Shown piece by piece: positions 1 through 9,261 of a stretch of DNA of 64,000 bases. The DNA is from Bradyrhizobium sp. AZCC 1721. GTDB taxonomy: Bacteria; Pseudomonadota; Alphaproteobacteria; Rhizobiales; Xanthobacteraceae. Position numbers and translations under genes: made by a program. The stretch is taken from the NCBI RefSeq assembly GCF_036924715.1, contig NZ_JAZHSB010000001.1, positions 6,377,001 to 6,441,000 of the forward strand, given 5' to 3'. Numbering within the stretch: position 1 is the stretch's first letter; every line of letters starts with the position of its first letter. The notes under the pieces were generated by a model. The model saw only the letters and a list, made by a program, of their open reading frames with translations, did no database searches and was not told the DNA's origin.

Positions 1-1047
1 GGCTTCCTTTTCCTTCAGCGCCGCCAGCGACTGCCCGAGCCGCAAGAGCGCGTCCGGCGCCTTGCCTGATTTGTCGAACTTGGTGGTCACGCCGAGGAAC
101 GCTTCGGCGGCGTCGCGATATTGCTGGCGCTGGAAATAGCTTTCGCCGAGCCAGTATTGCGCATCCCCAATCAGCGGATCGCTCGGATATTTCTGCGCAA
201 AGTTCTTCATGGTCTCTTCGGCCAGCGCATAATCCTTGCGCTGCATGTAGCCGATGCCGAGATCGAACTCGTCCTTCGACGTGGCCGAGGGCGGCAACGG
301 GGTCAGCGCGGCGCTGGCGCCGGGCCCCGGGCCGCGCGGCGGCGGTGCGGCTGCAGCGGGCGGCGGCAAGGCACCACCGGGATCGCGCGGACCGCCCAGA
401 TTAAGCGGCTCACCGGGTCCGCGTCCGCCGGGCGCGCCGACCGAAGCTTCATTCGAGATTGGCAATTGGCCGCCGCCGAGTGCACGCGGCGCACCGGGAG
501 CGTTGGGATTCTGGCTGGGGTCGAACGCGTCGCCGCGGCGGCGGCCGCCGACCGCCGGGGCTGCCGGCTCCTGCACGATGGGCGCCGGCGAGGCGATCTG
601 CGGTTGCCGGTCATAGCCGGGCTGGGCCTGCGGATAGCCCTGCGGCTGGCGAGCCCCCTGCTGCGGATAGGCTTGTTGGGGATAGCCCTGTTGCTGCGGC
701 GGGCCGGGTTGAATTGGAGGCGGTGCGGCAGCCACGCTGGGCTGCGCCGCCGGAGGCTGGCCGCCCGGTGCCGGCGGCGCGGCGCCGAGCTGACGCAGCC
801 GCTCTTCGAGCTGGCGGTTGCGGTACTGCAGTTCCTCGTTCTGGCCGGTCAGTTGCCGGAGCTGGTTTTCCAGCCGCTGGATCCGCATCTCCAGATCGGC
901 GTCGTCGGACTGCGCCTGGACTTGCGGGGAGCCTTGCGGAGAACGCTCCCACGGGAACGTGATCTGTGCGGCCGAGGGCTGCACAGACAAAGCCAGCATC
1001 GCGGCAATCGCCGCGGCGCCGGCAGCATTGAGGAATCTGAGTGACAT
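1..1047 (-). CDS. cpoB: Tol-Pal accessory protein CpoB/YbgF (3' end outside window)
   Basis: Periplasmic protein that in E. coli links the Tol-Pal machine to peptidoglycan synthesis at division. The 349 visible codons begin at the ATG at 1047 with a signal peptide ending near ALSVQPSAAQ. A coiled coil rich in Q, L and E follows (about residues 35-75), then a long Pro/Gln/Gly linker with QGYPQ repeats (about 80-260). The start of a TPR region with the pattern DEFDLGIGYMQRKDYALAEE comes next, and the frame is still open at base 1. It is transcribed in the same direction as pal and tolQRAB but separated from pal by an opposite-strand hydrolase, so it probably has its own promoter. The family assignment rests on domain order and neighbourhood. 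Confidence 0.9.
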   Translation of the reverse strand, partial: MSLRFLNAAGAAAIAAMLALSVQPSAAQITFPWERSPQGSPQVQAQSDDADLEMRIQRLENQLRQLTGQNEELQYRNRQLEERLRQLGAAPPAPGGQPPAAQPSVAAAPPPIQPGPPQQQGYPQQAYPQQGARQPQGYPQAQPGYDRQPQIASPAPIVQEPAAPAVGGRRRGDAFDPSQNPNAPGAPRALGGGQLPISNEASVGAPGGRGPGEPLNLGGPRDPGGALPPPAAAAPPPRGPGPGASAALTPLPPSATSKDEFDLGIGYMQRKDYALAEETMKNFAQKYPSDPLIGDAQYWLGESYFQRQQYRDAAEAFLGVTTKFDKSGKAPDALLRLGQSLAALKEKEA

Positions 1048-1228
1048 TTTGCCCTGACGACGAAAATCACGTGTCAAACGAAAGCAGAACACATTGAGAG
1101 AGGGAGTACGCCAGAATTGTGACTGGCGTTTCCGAATCGGTTCGCTGCAGCCCGGTATGGTTTAGTATCCCCTTCAAGACAAGCCGCCCGACGCGGCCGA
1201 CCGTTCACAAATCGAGGGAGACCCGCCG

Positions 1229-2104
1229 ATGCACGTGTCCGTGAACGGGGTGCGGCTGTTCTTTGATGTCGAGGGCGCGAAATTCGTCCCCGACGGCCCG
1301 GTGATGCGGGAAAAGCCGACCGTCCTCCTGCTCCATGGCGGCCCCGGCTTCGACCATTCGATTTACAAGCCTGCCTACTCCGCCTTGGCCGATATCGCCC
1401 AGATCGTCTATCTCGACCATCGCGGCAACGGCCGCAGCGAGGACGGTCCTCGAGAGGCCTGGAAGCTAGTGCAATGGGGCGACGACGTGCGCGGGTTCTG
1501 CGACGCGCTCGGCATCATCGACCCGATCGTGCTCGGCGCATCCTTCGGCGGGATGGTCGCGCTGGCCTATGCCACGCGTCATCCCGACCACCCGTCAAAG
1601 CTGGTGCTGATCAGCACCGAAGCCGCTGGAGACACCTATCTTGACCGGCGCGTGGCGCTATTCGAGCGCTTCGGCGGGCCCGAAGTGGGCGCGCTCGCGC
1701 GCAGCAGGTTCCTGGACGTCGACAGCCCGAGAGATCAAGCCGCGGTCGACGCTTGGCGAAAACTCGCCTTCCCCATCTATACGCGGACGCCGCGCGACCC
1801 GAACCTCGGAAGCCGTACGATCGTAAAGGCGGCGGTGGGGCTGCACTTTTCCGCAAAACCGGGCGGTGAGAGCCACACCTTCAACATGTTCCCCGACCTC
1901 CATCGCATTCAATGCCCGACCCTTGTGATGGGTGGCGAGGACGACCCGATGCATCCGATCGAAAGCCAGGCGGATATCGCGGCTGCCCTGCCGGCCCATC
2001 TGGTGCAGTTCGAACGGTTTGCGAACTGCGGCCATGCCGTGGTGCCGGATGCTCCTGAACGGGCGATGGCGGTGATCCGGGACTTCATCGCCCGCCCAAA
2101 ATAA
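1229..2104 (+). CDS. Alpha/beta hydrolase, proline iminopeptidase-like
   Basis: A 291-residue alpha/beta-hydrolase. HGGPG at residues 36-40 forms the oxyanion-hole loop typical of proline iminopeptidases. The nucleophile elbow is GASFGG with Ser105, the acid is Asp238 or Asp239 in the GGEDDP turn, and the base is His269 in NCGHA. A YLDHRGNGRS strand precedes the elbow, as usual. There is no signal peptide, so it should be cytoplasmic. A GGGAGA-type ribosome site precedes the ATG. The gene lies alone on the plus strand inside the Tol-Pal cluster and ends in a hairpin. The substrate is unknown; a peptidase or an esterase role would both fit. Confidence 0.85.
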   Translation: MHVSVNGVRLFFDVEGAKFVPDGPVMREKPTVLLLHGGPGFDHSIYKPAYSALADIAQIVYLDHRGNGRSEDGPREAWKLVQWGDDVRGFCDALGIIDPIVLGASFGGMVALAYATRHPDHPSKLVLISTEAAGDTYLDRRVALFERFGGPEVGALARSRFLDVDSPRDQAAVDAWRKLAFPIYTRTPRDPNLGSRTIVKAAVGLHFSAKPGGESHTFNMFPDLHRIQCPTLVMGGEDDPMHPIESQADIAAALPAHLVQFERFANCGHAVVPDAPERAMAVIRDFIARPK

Positions 2105-2128
2105 AACCGGCGCCCGAAGGCGCCGGTT
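2105..2128. terminator. Bidirectional hairpin between hydrolase gene and pal
   Basis: A perfect 10-bp inverted repeat (AACCGGCGCC / GGCGCCGGTT) with a CGAA loop starts directly after the hydrolase stop codon and lies 31 bp beyond the pal stop. It is placed to end both converging transcripts. A T-rich stretch follows on the plus strand. Confidence 0.75.
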
Positions 2129-2159
2129 CTGAATTTCTATTTCTGCGACGGCCGAATGC

Positions 2160-2651
2160 TTATGCGCCGGCGTTCAGCACCGTGACGGCGCGGCGGTTCT
2201 GCGACCAGCAGGAGATGTCGTTACAGACCGCCACCGGGCGCTCCTTGCCGTAGGAGATCGTGCGCATGCGGTTCGGGTCGATGCCGCGCGAGGCGAGATA
2301 GCTGCGCACCGATTGGGCGCGGCGTGCGCCGAGCGCGATGTTGTACTCGCGGGTGCCGCGCTCGTCGGCATGGCCTTCGATGGTGAAGGAGTAGCGGTTG
2401 TAGGTCTGCAGCCACTGCGCCTGCTTCTCCAGCGTGGCGATCGCCTGCGGGCTCAGATCGGTCTGGTCGCTCTCGAAGAAGACGCGGTCGCCGACATTAA
2501 CCACGAAGTCCTGCTGGCTACCCGGGGTTGCCGCGCTGGCCATCGCGCCATCGGCGCCGACGTTGTTCTTGGCGCAGGCGCCCATCGACAGCGCCACAGC
2601 GACCACAGCCGCCAGCTTCCATCCCTGGAGGATACGCATCTGGTATTTCAT
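2160..2651 (-). CDS. pal: Peptidoglycan-associated lipoprotein Pal
   Basis: Outer-membrane lipoprotein that binds peptidoglycan and TolB, anchoring the envelope during constriction. I chose the ATG at 2651 because GGAGG lies 8 bases upstream; a longer reading to 2672 has no such site. The 163-residue product starts with a charged MKYQMRILQ region and a hydrophobic segment ending in a lipobox, MGAC, with the lipidated Cys at 26. An OmpA-type domain fills the rest, including GHADERGTREYN and the peptidoglycan-binding helix NIALGARRAQSVRSYL. Pal normally follows tolB directly; here 3.7 kb and two unrelated genes separate them. Confidence 0.95.
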   Translation of the reverse strand: MKYQMRILQGWKLAAVVAVALSMGACAKNNVGADGAMASAATPGSQQDFVVNVGDRVFFESDQTDLSPQAIATLEKQAQWLQTYNRYSFTIEGHADERGTREYNIALGARRAQSVRSYLASRGIDPNRMRTISYGKERPVAVCNDISCWSQNRRAVTVLNAGA

Positions 2652-2953
2652 TCCGGAGCCTCCAACGCTCACGTTTTTCGACTGTTGTCTGGTCTACAGG
2701 TCGATGGTTAAGCAAACATTCCGTCAACCTTGATGGAACCTTGCCAGACCCGATCAAATGCCGACAAACCGTGAAAAGCGACTGCGATAGTTAATGGTTT
2801 GTAAATGTGGCGCGAGGGTGAAGGCAAGTGCGCAGGGGCCGAAATCACCGGATTTGCGGCGTTTGGGCCACGGTGACCCAGGAATGACAAGCCGCGGAAT
2901 TCGGATAGGTCCCTATGGGGCCGGATGGTCTGGTCCGTCGTTGTTCGGCCGGT

Positions 2954-3694
2954 TCAGGAAATCGGAACGATCGAGGCCTGCTCGAAAGATCTGACGACCC
3001 CGCGCGGCGTGGAATGGCGCTCACCGGCGCGCTGGAACAGCATCCGCCGCTCGACGGACGTCGAACGCATGATGGGAAAACGGGTCATGACCTTTTCCCG
3101 CACGGCCCGGTAATCGGACGCCATCAATGCCACCTTGGGCAAGAAGCCCGGAAACGAACGCGGTTCGGCAATGACCTCGGACATGAAGACCCGGCGATAG
3201 AACGCCTGGTGCTCGGCACGAACGAGCGCGAGCCCGGTATCGGCGTTGAAATGCTCGCATGCCATATAGGCCAGGCGCACCGTCAGGTAGGGAAGGTCAG
3301 GGAACCGCCTCGCTTTTTCGGGGAGCGCAGCAAGACGAAGCGGATCGATGAAAACTTCACCTTGATCGAGGCGCGGGTGAAGAACATCCCCGAACAAGTC
3401 GGCTGAACCGGAAATCCGACATTCTGACGTCACGACGTTGAGGCGGATAGAACTGCAGAGTTCTCCGTCAACATAGATTCCGAAAATCCAGGCGTTGAGC
3501 GCATCGTCGTAGTGATCGCTGACGCGCTGAGACTCTGACGGTGCGGTTACGCCGCCATGCAGATAGGCTTTGTACCGCATCAAATAGATGCAATCTTTTT
3601 CCTCGGGAGTTTCCATGAGTCGGTAATCGACTCGATCAGACAACCCTGACTCCGGCCCAAAGAGCGAAGTGCGCGGTTCGGCTCCGGCCTTCAT
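2954..3694 (-). CDS. FeeM-like N-acyltransferase (GNAT superfamily)
   Basis: A 246-residue protein of the autoinducer-synthase/FeeM branch of the GNAT fold. The ATG at 3694 has AGGAG six bases upstream, whereas the open frame running on to 3919 has no such site. Visible blocks are RYKAYLHGG near the N-terminus, DGELCSSIRLN, the strand VFIDPLRLA, and LALVRAEHQAFYRRVF, which resembles the acyl-carrier/substrate region of N-acyl amino acid synthases. By family it would transfer an acyl chain to an amino-group acceptor; substrate and product cannot be read from sequence. It lies 151 bp downstream of a GGDEF/EAL gene on the same strand, suggesting a shared envelope or surface-signalling role. Confidence 0.65.
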   Translation of the reverse strand: MKAGAEPRTSLFGPESGLSDRVDYRLMETPEEKDCIYLMRYKAYLHGGVTAPSESQRVSDHYDDALNAWIFGIYVDGELCSSIRLNVVTSECRISGSADLFGDVLHPRLDQGEVFIDPLRLAALPEKARRFPDLPYLTVRLAYMACEHFNADTGLALVRAEHQAFYRRVFMSEVIAEPRSFPGFLPKVALMASDYRAVREKVMTRFPIMRSTSVERRMLFQRAGERHSTPRGVVRSFEQASIVPIS

Positions 3695-3845
3695 CTGTAC
3701 TCCTAACCTTCCACAACAACTTCCACGAGTGCGAAAGATTAACGGCTCCTTAACAAAATTGCAAAGGCTTAGACACGTTAGGGTTAACCTTGCAGCCCGC
3801 AAAAACCCGGAGTAGCCGTCGAGAGCACGAACATATTGGGACTGA

Positions 3846-6185
3846 TTACGCTGACGCGATCGATCGCGAAGAAACAGCGATGAGCTGGTCGTCAGGCATG
3901 CGGCGACCGTGCGACGCATTGAGCAACTGCCGGACGCGGACGGCCGGGACCGGCGGGCTGAACAGGTAGCCCTGCGCTTCGGTTACCGCCCCGTCGGCGC
4001 TGATCAATTCGAGTTGCTCGTTGGTCTCGATGCCCTCGACCACGACCGACATTCCAAGATCGGCTGACAGCCGCGCCACGCCGCGCAGGAGCGTCAGCGG
4101 ACGGTCGCTATCGATCCCTTCCAGGAAGGAGCGGTCGATCTTCACCTTCTGCAATGGGAAGTTGTGCAGATAGCTAAGGCTCGAATAGCCGGTGCCGAAG
4201 TCGTCGAGCGAGATCCGCACGCCGAGCGAATGCAATTGCGACAGCACGTCGTGGGTCAACTGCGTGTTACGCAGCAGCGAGGATTCGGTGATCTCGATTT
4301 CGAGCCGGTTCGCCGGCAGGCCAGAGACCTCGAGTGCATAGCGGACTTCGCTGAGCACGTCGCGCTGATGGAACTGCTGCGGCGAGAAGTTGACGGCAAC
4401 GCTGACGGCTTCGGGCCATTTCATGCATTCCATGCAGGCCTTGCGCAAAATCCAGCGGCCGAGATCGACGATCAGGCCCATATCCTCGGCGATTGGAATG
4501 ATATCGGTCGGCGAAACCGTGCCGCGGACTGGATGATTCCAGCGTATCAGCGCCTCGCAGGTCGATATCCGGCCCGACTTGAGGTTGACCAGTGGTTGGA
4601 AGAACAGCTCGAACTCCTCGTTGGCCAGCGCCTTGCGCAGATCCAGTTCGAGGATACGGCGGGACTCGACGATTTGCGCCATCTCCTCCCGGAAGAAGCA
4701 GAAGGTGCCGCGGCCGTCGGCCTTGGCGCGATAGAGCGCCATGTCGGCATTCTTGAGCAGTGTGTCGGCGCTGACGCCGCGCGAGGTCATGGCAATGCCG
4801 ACGCTGGCGCCGATCTCGACCAGATGGTTGTCGATCTTGTAGCGCTCGCTCAGGCGATCGACGATGCGCCGCGCGAGACCGGCGGCGTCGTCGGGAGACT
4901 GGATGTTCTGCTGGAACACCACGAACTCGTCGCCACCGAAGCGCGCCACGAAATCCTCGGGCCGCAGCATCTCGCGCAGGCGAGCGGCCACCGCGCACAG
5001 CAACTGGTCGCCGCAGGGATGGCCGAGCGTGTCATTGACCTGCTTGAACTGGTCGAGGTCGACGAACAGCAGCGCCGACAACTGTTCGGCGCCCTGCTGG
5101 GCTGCCAGAAGATGTCCGATCTCGTCGCGGAAGTTGACCCGGTTGGGGAGTTCGGTGAGCTCATCGTAGCGGGCCAGATGGCTGATCTTGGCTTCGGAGT
5201 TGCGCCGCTCGGTAATGTCTTCCAGGAGCACCACCGCGCCGCCGCCGGCCATCGGCTGGAAGGTCCACGATAGCGAACGGTTTCTGGTGATGTCGGGGTC
5301 GGCGGTGATGACGTCCTTGGCCTGTGAATTCTCGATTTCGGCGAGGATCATTTGTCCACTCGCCGCCGAGATCGATCCGGCAATCACGCAGGCGGCGATG
5401 ATGTCGGGCGCGCTCGCGCCCTGGTGCACGAGATCTTCGGACAGATCCATCATTTCGCAGAAGCGGTGATTCATCACGGCAAGCTGTCCGTCGCCGCGGA
5501 ACATGCACAGACCGTGGGGCATGTTGTTCAAGGCGGTATCGAACTGTCCGGCGAGCGCCGCCTCGCGCTCGCGCGCCAGAAGCGCCCGCAAGAATATGCC
5601 GTGCAAATTGGCCGACATCTGCATGACAACGATAAGGAATGCCGCGGTGATAACCGACATCGCGACGTAATAGGGCGTGCCACGCAGCGCCAGCGCGATC
5701 ACGGTTGGACCGAAGGCAAGTGCAGCCTGCAACTGGAATGTCCATTGCCGTCCATAGGCCCTGCCTGCGCCTCCCGATAAGACCCCCGTAATGACGGACA
5801 AACAGATCATATGGGCGACGGCATCGTCGCTGCTCAGCATGGTGACGGCGCCCCATATGCCGATTGCAGCGGCCTGGATAATCGCCCCGATCTGATATCG
5901 CTTTTTCCACCGCTCAGCTTCATCGGCCGTCAGGTTCGCTTTGCACGCTTGGTAGCGTTGCAAATCGAAAGCCCGGATCGCACCAGCCAACAGGAGAAGC
6001 CCGACGCACACCCAGATCAGATTTTCGCCGGTCTTCAGCGCGGTCAGGCTCGACGCCACGGCCAGGAAGAAGATGCCGACGTGCACCGGACCTTGAGTTT
6101 CGAACAGCGAATCGATCAGCGCCGCCGCAATCTTCGGCGATATCTGTCGCTGATCTGGCTCTCCGCTCTGATTTGCGAGCTGCAT
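3846..6185 (-). CDS. Membrane PAS-GGDEF-EAL cyclic-di-GMP protein
   Basis: A 779-residue dual-domain cyclic-di-GMP enzyme. The N-terminal 200 residues hold about five or six membrane segments (around 34-70, 98-115, 124-140, 150-168 and 172-190). A PAS-like domain follows at about 215-325. The GGDEF domain at 335-500 has an intact GGDEF motif at 417-421. The EAL domain at 515-760 has EAL at 544-546 and DDFGTGYSS at 661-669. Both catalytic signatures look complete, so synthase and phosphodiesterase activities are both possible; many such proteins use only one. It sits between tolB and pal on the operon strand. No clear ribosome site precedes the ATG. Confidence 0.93.
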   Translation of the reverse strand: MQLANQSGEPDQRQISPKIAAALIDSLFETQGPVHVGIFFLAVASSLTALKTGENLIWVCVGLLLLAGAIRAFDLQRYQACKANLTADEAERWKKRYQIGAIIQAAAIGIWGAVTMLSSDDAVAHMICLSVITGVLSGGAGRAYGRQWTFQLQAALAFGPTVIALALRGTPYYVAMSVITAAFLIVVMQMSANLHGIFLRALLAREREAALAGQFDTALNNMPHGLCMFRGDGQLAVMNHRFCEMMDLSEDLVHQGASAPDIIAACVIAGSISAASGQMILAEIENSQAKDVITADPDITRNRSLSWTFQPMAGGGAVVLLEDITERRNSEAKISHLARYDELTELPNRVNFRDEIGHLLAAQQGAEQLSALLFVDLDQFKQVNDTLGHPCGDQLLCAVAARLREMLRPEDFVARFGGDEFVVFQQNIQSPDDAAGLARRIVDRLSERYKIDNHLVEIGASVGIAMTSRGVSADTLLKNADMALYRAKADGRGTFCFFREEMAQIVESRRILELDLRKALANEEFELFFQPLVNLKSGRISTCEALIRWNHPVRGTVSPTDIIPIAEDMGLIVDLGRWILRKACMECMKWPEAVSVAVNFSPQQFHQRDVLSEVRYALEVSGLPANRLEIEITESSLLRNTQLTHDVLSQLHSLGVRISLDDFGTGYSSLSYLHNFPLQKVKIDRSFLEGIDSDRPLTLLRGVARLSADLGMSVVVEGIETNEQLELISADGAVTEAQGYLFSPPVPAVRVRQLLNASHGRRMPDDQLIAVSSRSIASA

Positions 6186-6367
6186 AGGGGGTGTACTGGC
6201 GTCCTGGTCGGATGCGTAGTTTTACCCTCTGGAGATGAAGTCTTTCTGAGGGAACATCGTTACCGAGACGTTGCCTTCGATGGACAAGCAACAAAATTGC
6301 CTGAAAAATCAGCAGGCTAGGCAATGCTTGCCGATCAATGACAGGCCGTCCGCGCGGCCCGGTTCCA

Positions 6368-7744
6368 TTATGACAGGAGCGGAGACCACGCCGGGTCGGA
6401 GGCGAAACCGGGCGTTGGTACGCGCAATTCGTTGCGACCGGAGATATCGACCGTGTACAGCGACGGCCCGCCGCTGCCGCCGGGGTCGCGGAAGAACATG
6501 ACGACCCGGCCATTCGGCGAAAAAGTCGGACCTTCGTTGTGGAAACCGGAGGTAAGAATGCGTTCGCCCGAGCCGTCGGTCTTCATGATGCCGATGGCGA
6601 ACGCGCCGCCGCCCTGCTTGGTGAAGGCGATGTAGTCGCCGCGCGGCGACCACACCGGCGTCGAATAGCTGCCCTCGCCGAACGAAATGCGCTGCGCCCC
6701 ACCGCCGGTGGCCGGCATCACGTAGATCTGTGGCTTGCCGCCACGGTCGGATTCGAAACAGATCCGGCTGCCGTCGGGCGAATAGGACGGCGAGGTGTCG
6801 ATCGCCGGCGTGTCGGTCAGCCGCGTCGTCGATTTCGAGCGCAGGTCCATCACGAACAGGTTCGAGTTACCGCCCTGCTGCAGGCTCATGATGATGCGCT
6901 GGCCGTCCGGCGAGAACCGCGGCGAGAACGACATGCCGGGGAAATTGCCGACGATCTCGCGCTGCCCGGTCTCGACGTTGAACAGATAGACACGCGGATC
7001 GCCCTGGCCGAATTCCATGTAGGTGATCTCTTGCGTCGACGGCGAAAAGCGCGGCGTCAGCACCAAATCGGAGCCCCTGGTCAGATACCGGACATTGGCG
7101 CCGTCCTGATCCATCAGCGCCAGCCGCTTGACTCGGCGCTCTTTCGATCCGGTCTCGTCGACGAAGACGACGCGGCTGTCGAAATAGCCCTTTTCGCCGG
7201 TCATGCGTTCGTAGATCTGGTCGGAGATGATGTGCGCGATCCGCCGCCAGTATTCCGGCGAGGTGAAGTATTGCTGGCCGGTGAGCTGCTGGTTGGTGTT
7301 GATGTCCCAGAGGCGAAATTCCGCTTTCAGGCGGCCATCGCCCTGCCGCGTCATCCGGCCCGTCACCAGCGCCTGCGCGTTGATCTGCTTCCAGCTCTGG
7401 AATTGCGGCGCAGTGTCGATGTTGGTGATGCGCTCGATATGAGCAGCCTGATCGATCGGCGCGAACAGCCCGCTGCGCTTGAGATTGTTGGTGATGACCT
7501 GCGCCACGCCGACGCCAACCTCGGCATCGCCGGGCGTGCCCGCCACGAAATTCGGAATCGCGATCGGCAGCGGAACGAACTCACCTTCAGGGATGGGGAT
7601 CCGCTTCGGCGCCTGTGCGAAGGCATTGCGACCGCCGGCGACCGCGCCAAGCGCAGCCATTCCGGTAATGATCTGCCGGCGGTTCAGGCGGAACGGCATT
7701 TTTGGCAATCCATCTTTGTCAGTCATCGCTTCGATCTTGCTCAT
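6368..7744 (-). CDS. tolB: Tol-Pal periplasmic beta-propeller protein TolB
   Basis: Periplasmic partner of Pal and TolA. An N-terminal mixed domain (VGVAQVITNNLKRSGLF, then the SWKQINAQALVTG region) precedes a C-terminal WD-like propeller with repeated SPRFSPDGQRI, SPSYSPDGSRI and PVWSPRGDYIAF blades. A twin-arginine-like leader (LNRRQIITGM, then a hydrophobic stretch ending NAFAQ) points to export. The start is unsure: ATGs at 7744, 7726 and 7699 all lack a strong ribosome site. I use 7744 because it is the first after tolA; the longest frame would overlap tolA by 40 bases. The gene is in line with tolQRA, 26 bp after tolA. Confidence 0.93.
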   Translation of the reverse strand: MSKIEAMTDKDGLPKMPFRLNRRQIITGMAALGAVAGGRNAFAQAPKRIPIPEGEFVPLPIAIPNFVAGTPGDAEVGVGVAQVITNNLKRSGLFAPIDQAAHIERITNIDTAPQFQSWKQINAQALVTGRMTRQGDGRLKAEFRLWDINTNQQLTGQQYFTSPEYWRRIAHIISDQIYERMTGEKGYFDSRVVFVDETGSKERRVKRLALMDQDGANVRYLTRGSDLVLTPRFSPSTQEITYMEFGQGDPRVYLFNVETGQREIVGNFPGMSFSPRFSPDGQRIIMSLQQGGNSNLFVMDLRSKSTTRLTDTPAIDTSPSYSPDGSRICFESDRGGKPQIYVMPATGGGAQRISFGEGSYSTPVWSPRGDYIAFTKQGGGAFAIGIMKTDGSGERILTSGFHNEGPTFSPNGRVVMFFRDPGGSGGPSLYTVDISGRNELRVPTPGFASDPAWSPLLS

Positions 7745-7770
7745 GTGTGATCGCCAACGGGCGAGCGCAA

Positions 7771-8700
7771 TCAGACTTTTTCTTTGAACACCGGCGCGAA
7801 GTATTTCCATTCCTCATAAAACGCCGCCGGCAGCTTGTACGGCTGGCATTCGATGATCGCGCGTAACGCGCTCTCCTGATAGACCCGCAGGAACGGCGTC
7901 GCCGGAACGCCTTCCGGAACCGGCGCGCCCTCAAGCGTGCCGTCGCGCTTCAGACGGATAGCAAACGCGACTTCAGGCTTCTGCGATTCTATCCCGCCAT
8001 AGGGCTTCTTCCAGCAGCGCTCGACCTGCCGCTGGAACATCGAACCCCAGGTTGCGGAATTATCCGCAGCTGCGCCCTTGGCCGTGCCGAGGGCCGCATT
8101 GGAATTCAACGTGTCGCCGGTCGTGGCCTGACGCGACGGATCACGCTTGTCGAGCAGGGCCGCGATCTGGTTCTGATCGAAGTGCCGTTCCACGATTCTC
8201 TGCTTCTGCGGCTCCGGCGGCTTGGCGGCCTGCACCGGCTTGGGCGGCGGCTTCTTTTCTTCCTTCTTGAGGGTGTCGCCGATCGGATCGACCTTCGGTG
8301 GATCGGGCTTTTTCTCGACCTGCTTCGGCTCTTCCTTCGGCTTCTCGACGACCTTTGGCGGATCGGGTTTCTTCTCGACCGGCTTCTCCTCGACCTTCGG
8401 CTGCGGAGGCGCCGCGGTCTCGGTCACGACAGGCGCTTTCTCGGTGACCTTGCCGACGGCGTCATCGACCGGCTTGGCTTCGGCAACCTTCTCGACCAGC
8501 GGCTTCGGGTTTTCCTTCTTGCCGGTCTTCATGCCCGCCATCACCTTGGCAAGCTGGTCGGACGAAACGACATCGACAGCCACCGACTCTTCCGGCGGCA
8601 TTTCGAGCGCTTTGGTCGAGAACGACAGCATCACCCACCCCAGCACGAGGACGTGCAGGGCAACCGACGCCATCACCGTCTTGTCGACCTTGATCTTCAC
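7771..8700 (-). CDS. tolA: TolA, inner-membrane/periplasm-spanning Tol-Pal protein
   Basis: TolA carries energy from the TolQR motor to TolB and Pal. The 309-residue product starts with GTG at 8700, has one membrane anchor at about residues 9-27, then a long Lys/Pro/Glu-rich arm (about 60-180) with repeated EKKPDPPKV units, and a compact C-terminal domain from about 215 containing ERCWKKPYGG and IIECQPYKLP. The arm is proline-rich rather than the Ala/Lys helix of E. coli, which is common in alphaproteobacteria. It lies 47 bp after tolR and just before tolB, in one apparent transcript. Confidence 0.93.
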   Translation of the reverse strand: MKIKVDKTVMASVALHVLVLGWVMLSFSTKALEMPPEESVAVDVVSSDQLAKVMAGMKTGKKENPKPLVEKVAEAKPVDDAVGKVTEKAPVVTETAAPPQPKVEEKPVEKKPDPPKVVEKPKEEPKQVEKKPDPPKVDPIGDTLKKEEKKPPPKPVQAAKPPEPQKQRIVERHFDQNQIAALLDKRDPSRQATTGDTLNSNAALGTAKGAAADNSATWGSMFQRQVERCWKKPYGGIESQKPEVAFAIRLKRDGTLEGAPVPEGVPATPFLRVYQESALRAIIECQPYKLPAAFYEEWKYFAPVFKEKV

Positions 8701-8747
8701 CTGCGCTTTTCCGCTCCGCCGTCAATCACCGCGCGCCGCTGCATGGC

Positions 8748-9224
8748 TCAGGAGCCCTGCTCCGGCACGATGACGATATTCGCCTTGAACCCTGCCGTCC
8801 GAATATACCCCAATAATTTCATCATATCCGTGTAACAGACGTCCTTGTCCCCCCGCAGGTATACCACCCTCTCGGCCTCCGACCGGGTCTCCTTGATCGC
8901 CGTTATCTTCGGCAGGAGCTCATTGGCCGGAATCAGCGTGTCCCCGAGATAGAGCTCGACGTTGGAATTGCAGGCACCGCCGGTGCGCTTGACCGACAGC
9001 GTCAGCGGCGGCGCGTTGGCTTGCAGTTGCTTGCCGCCGCCGGCGACGGGCAGATCGATATCGATGGTCGAGGTCATCAACGGCGCCGCCACCATGAAGA
9101 TGATGAGCAGCACCAGCATCACGTCGACCATCGGCGTGACGTTGATCTCCGCCATCACCGCGGCACGACGCCGGCCGCGACGGCCACCACCGCCTCCGGC
9201 CGAACCTGCCATGTTCATCGCCAT
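8748..9224 (-). CDS. tolR: TolR, ExbD-family proton-channel subunit
   Basis: The 158-residue product has a Gly/Arg-rich cytoplasmic N-terminus, one membrane helix at about 30-50 containing the conserved Asp of TPMVDVMLVLLIIFM that conducts protons, and a periplasmic domain ending in a conserved DKDVCYTDMMKLLGYIR block. With TolQ it forms the proton-driven motor that energises TolA. It lies 37 bp after tolQ. Two cysteines (in GGACNSN and DVCYTD) could form a periplasmic disulphide. Confidence 0.95.
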   Translation of the reverse strand: MAMNMAGSAGGGGGRRGRRRAAVMAEINVTPMVDVMLVLLIIFMVAAPLMTSTIDIDLPVAGGGKQLQANAPPLTLSVKRTGGACNSNVELYLGDTLIPANELLPKITAIKETRSEAERVVYLRGDKDVCYTDMMKLLGYIRTAGFKANIVIVPEQGS

Positions 9225-9261
9225 GATCTTGATCTCACGATGCGCTCGTCATTGGCCGCCC

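Noticed and set aside
2954..3919. LuxI-type acyl-homoserine-lactone synthase and a 321-residue reading
   Set aside because: No LuxR-type gene is nearby and the sequence fits the FeeM-like branch better. The upstream extension lacks a ribosome site and overlaps the end of the GGDEF/EAL gene.
6539..7750. Plus-strand open frame of 403 codons opposite tolB
   Set aside because: Shadow of tolB, which is certain from its propeller repeats.
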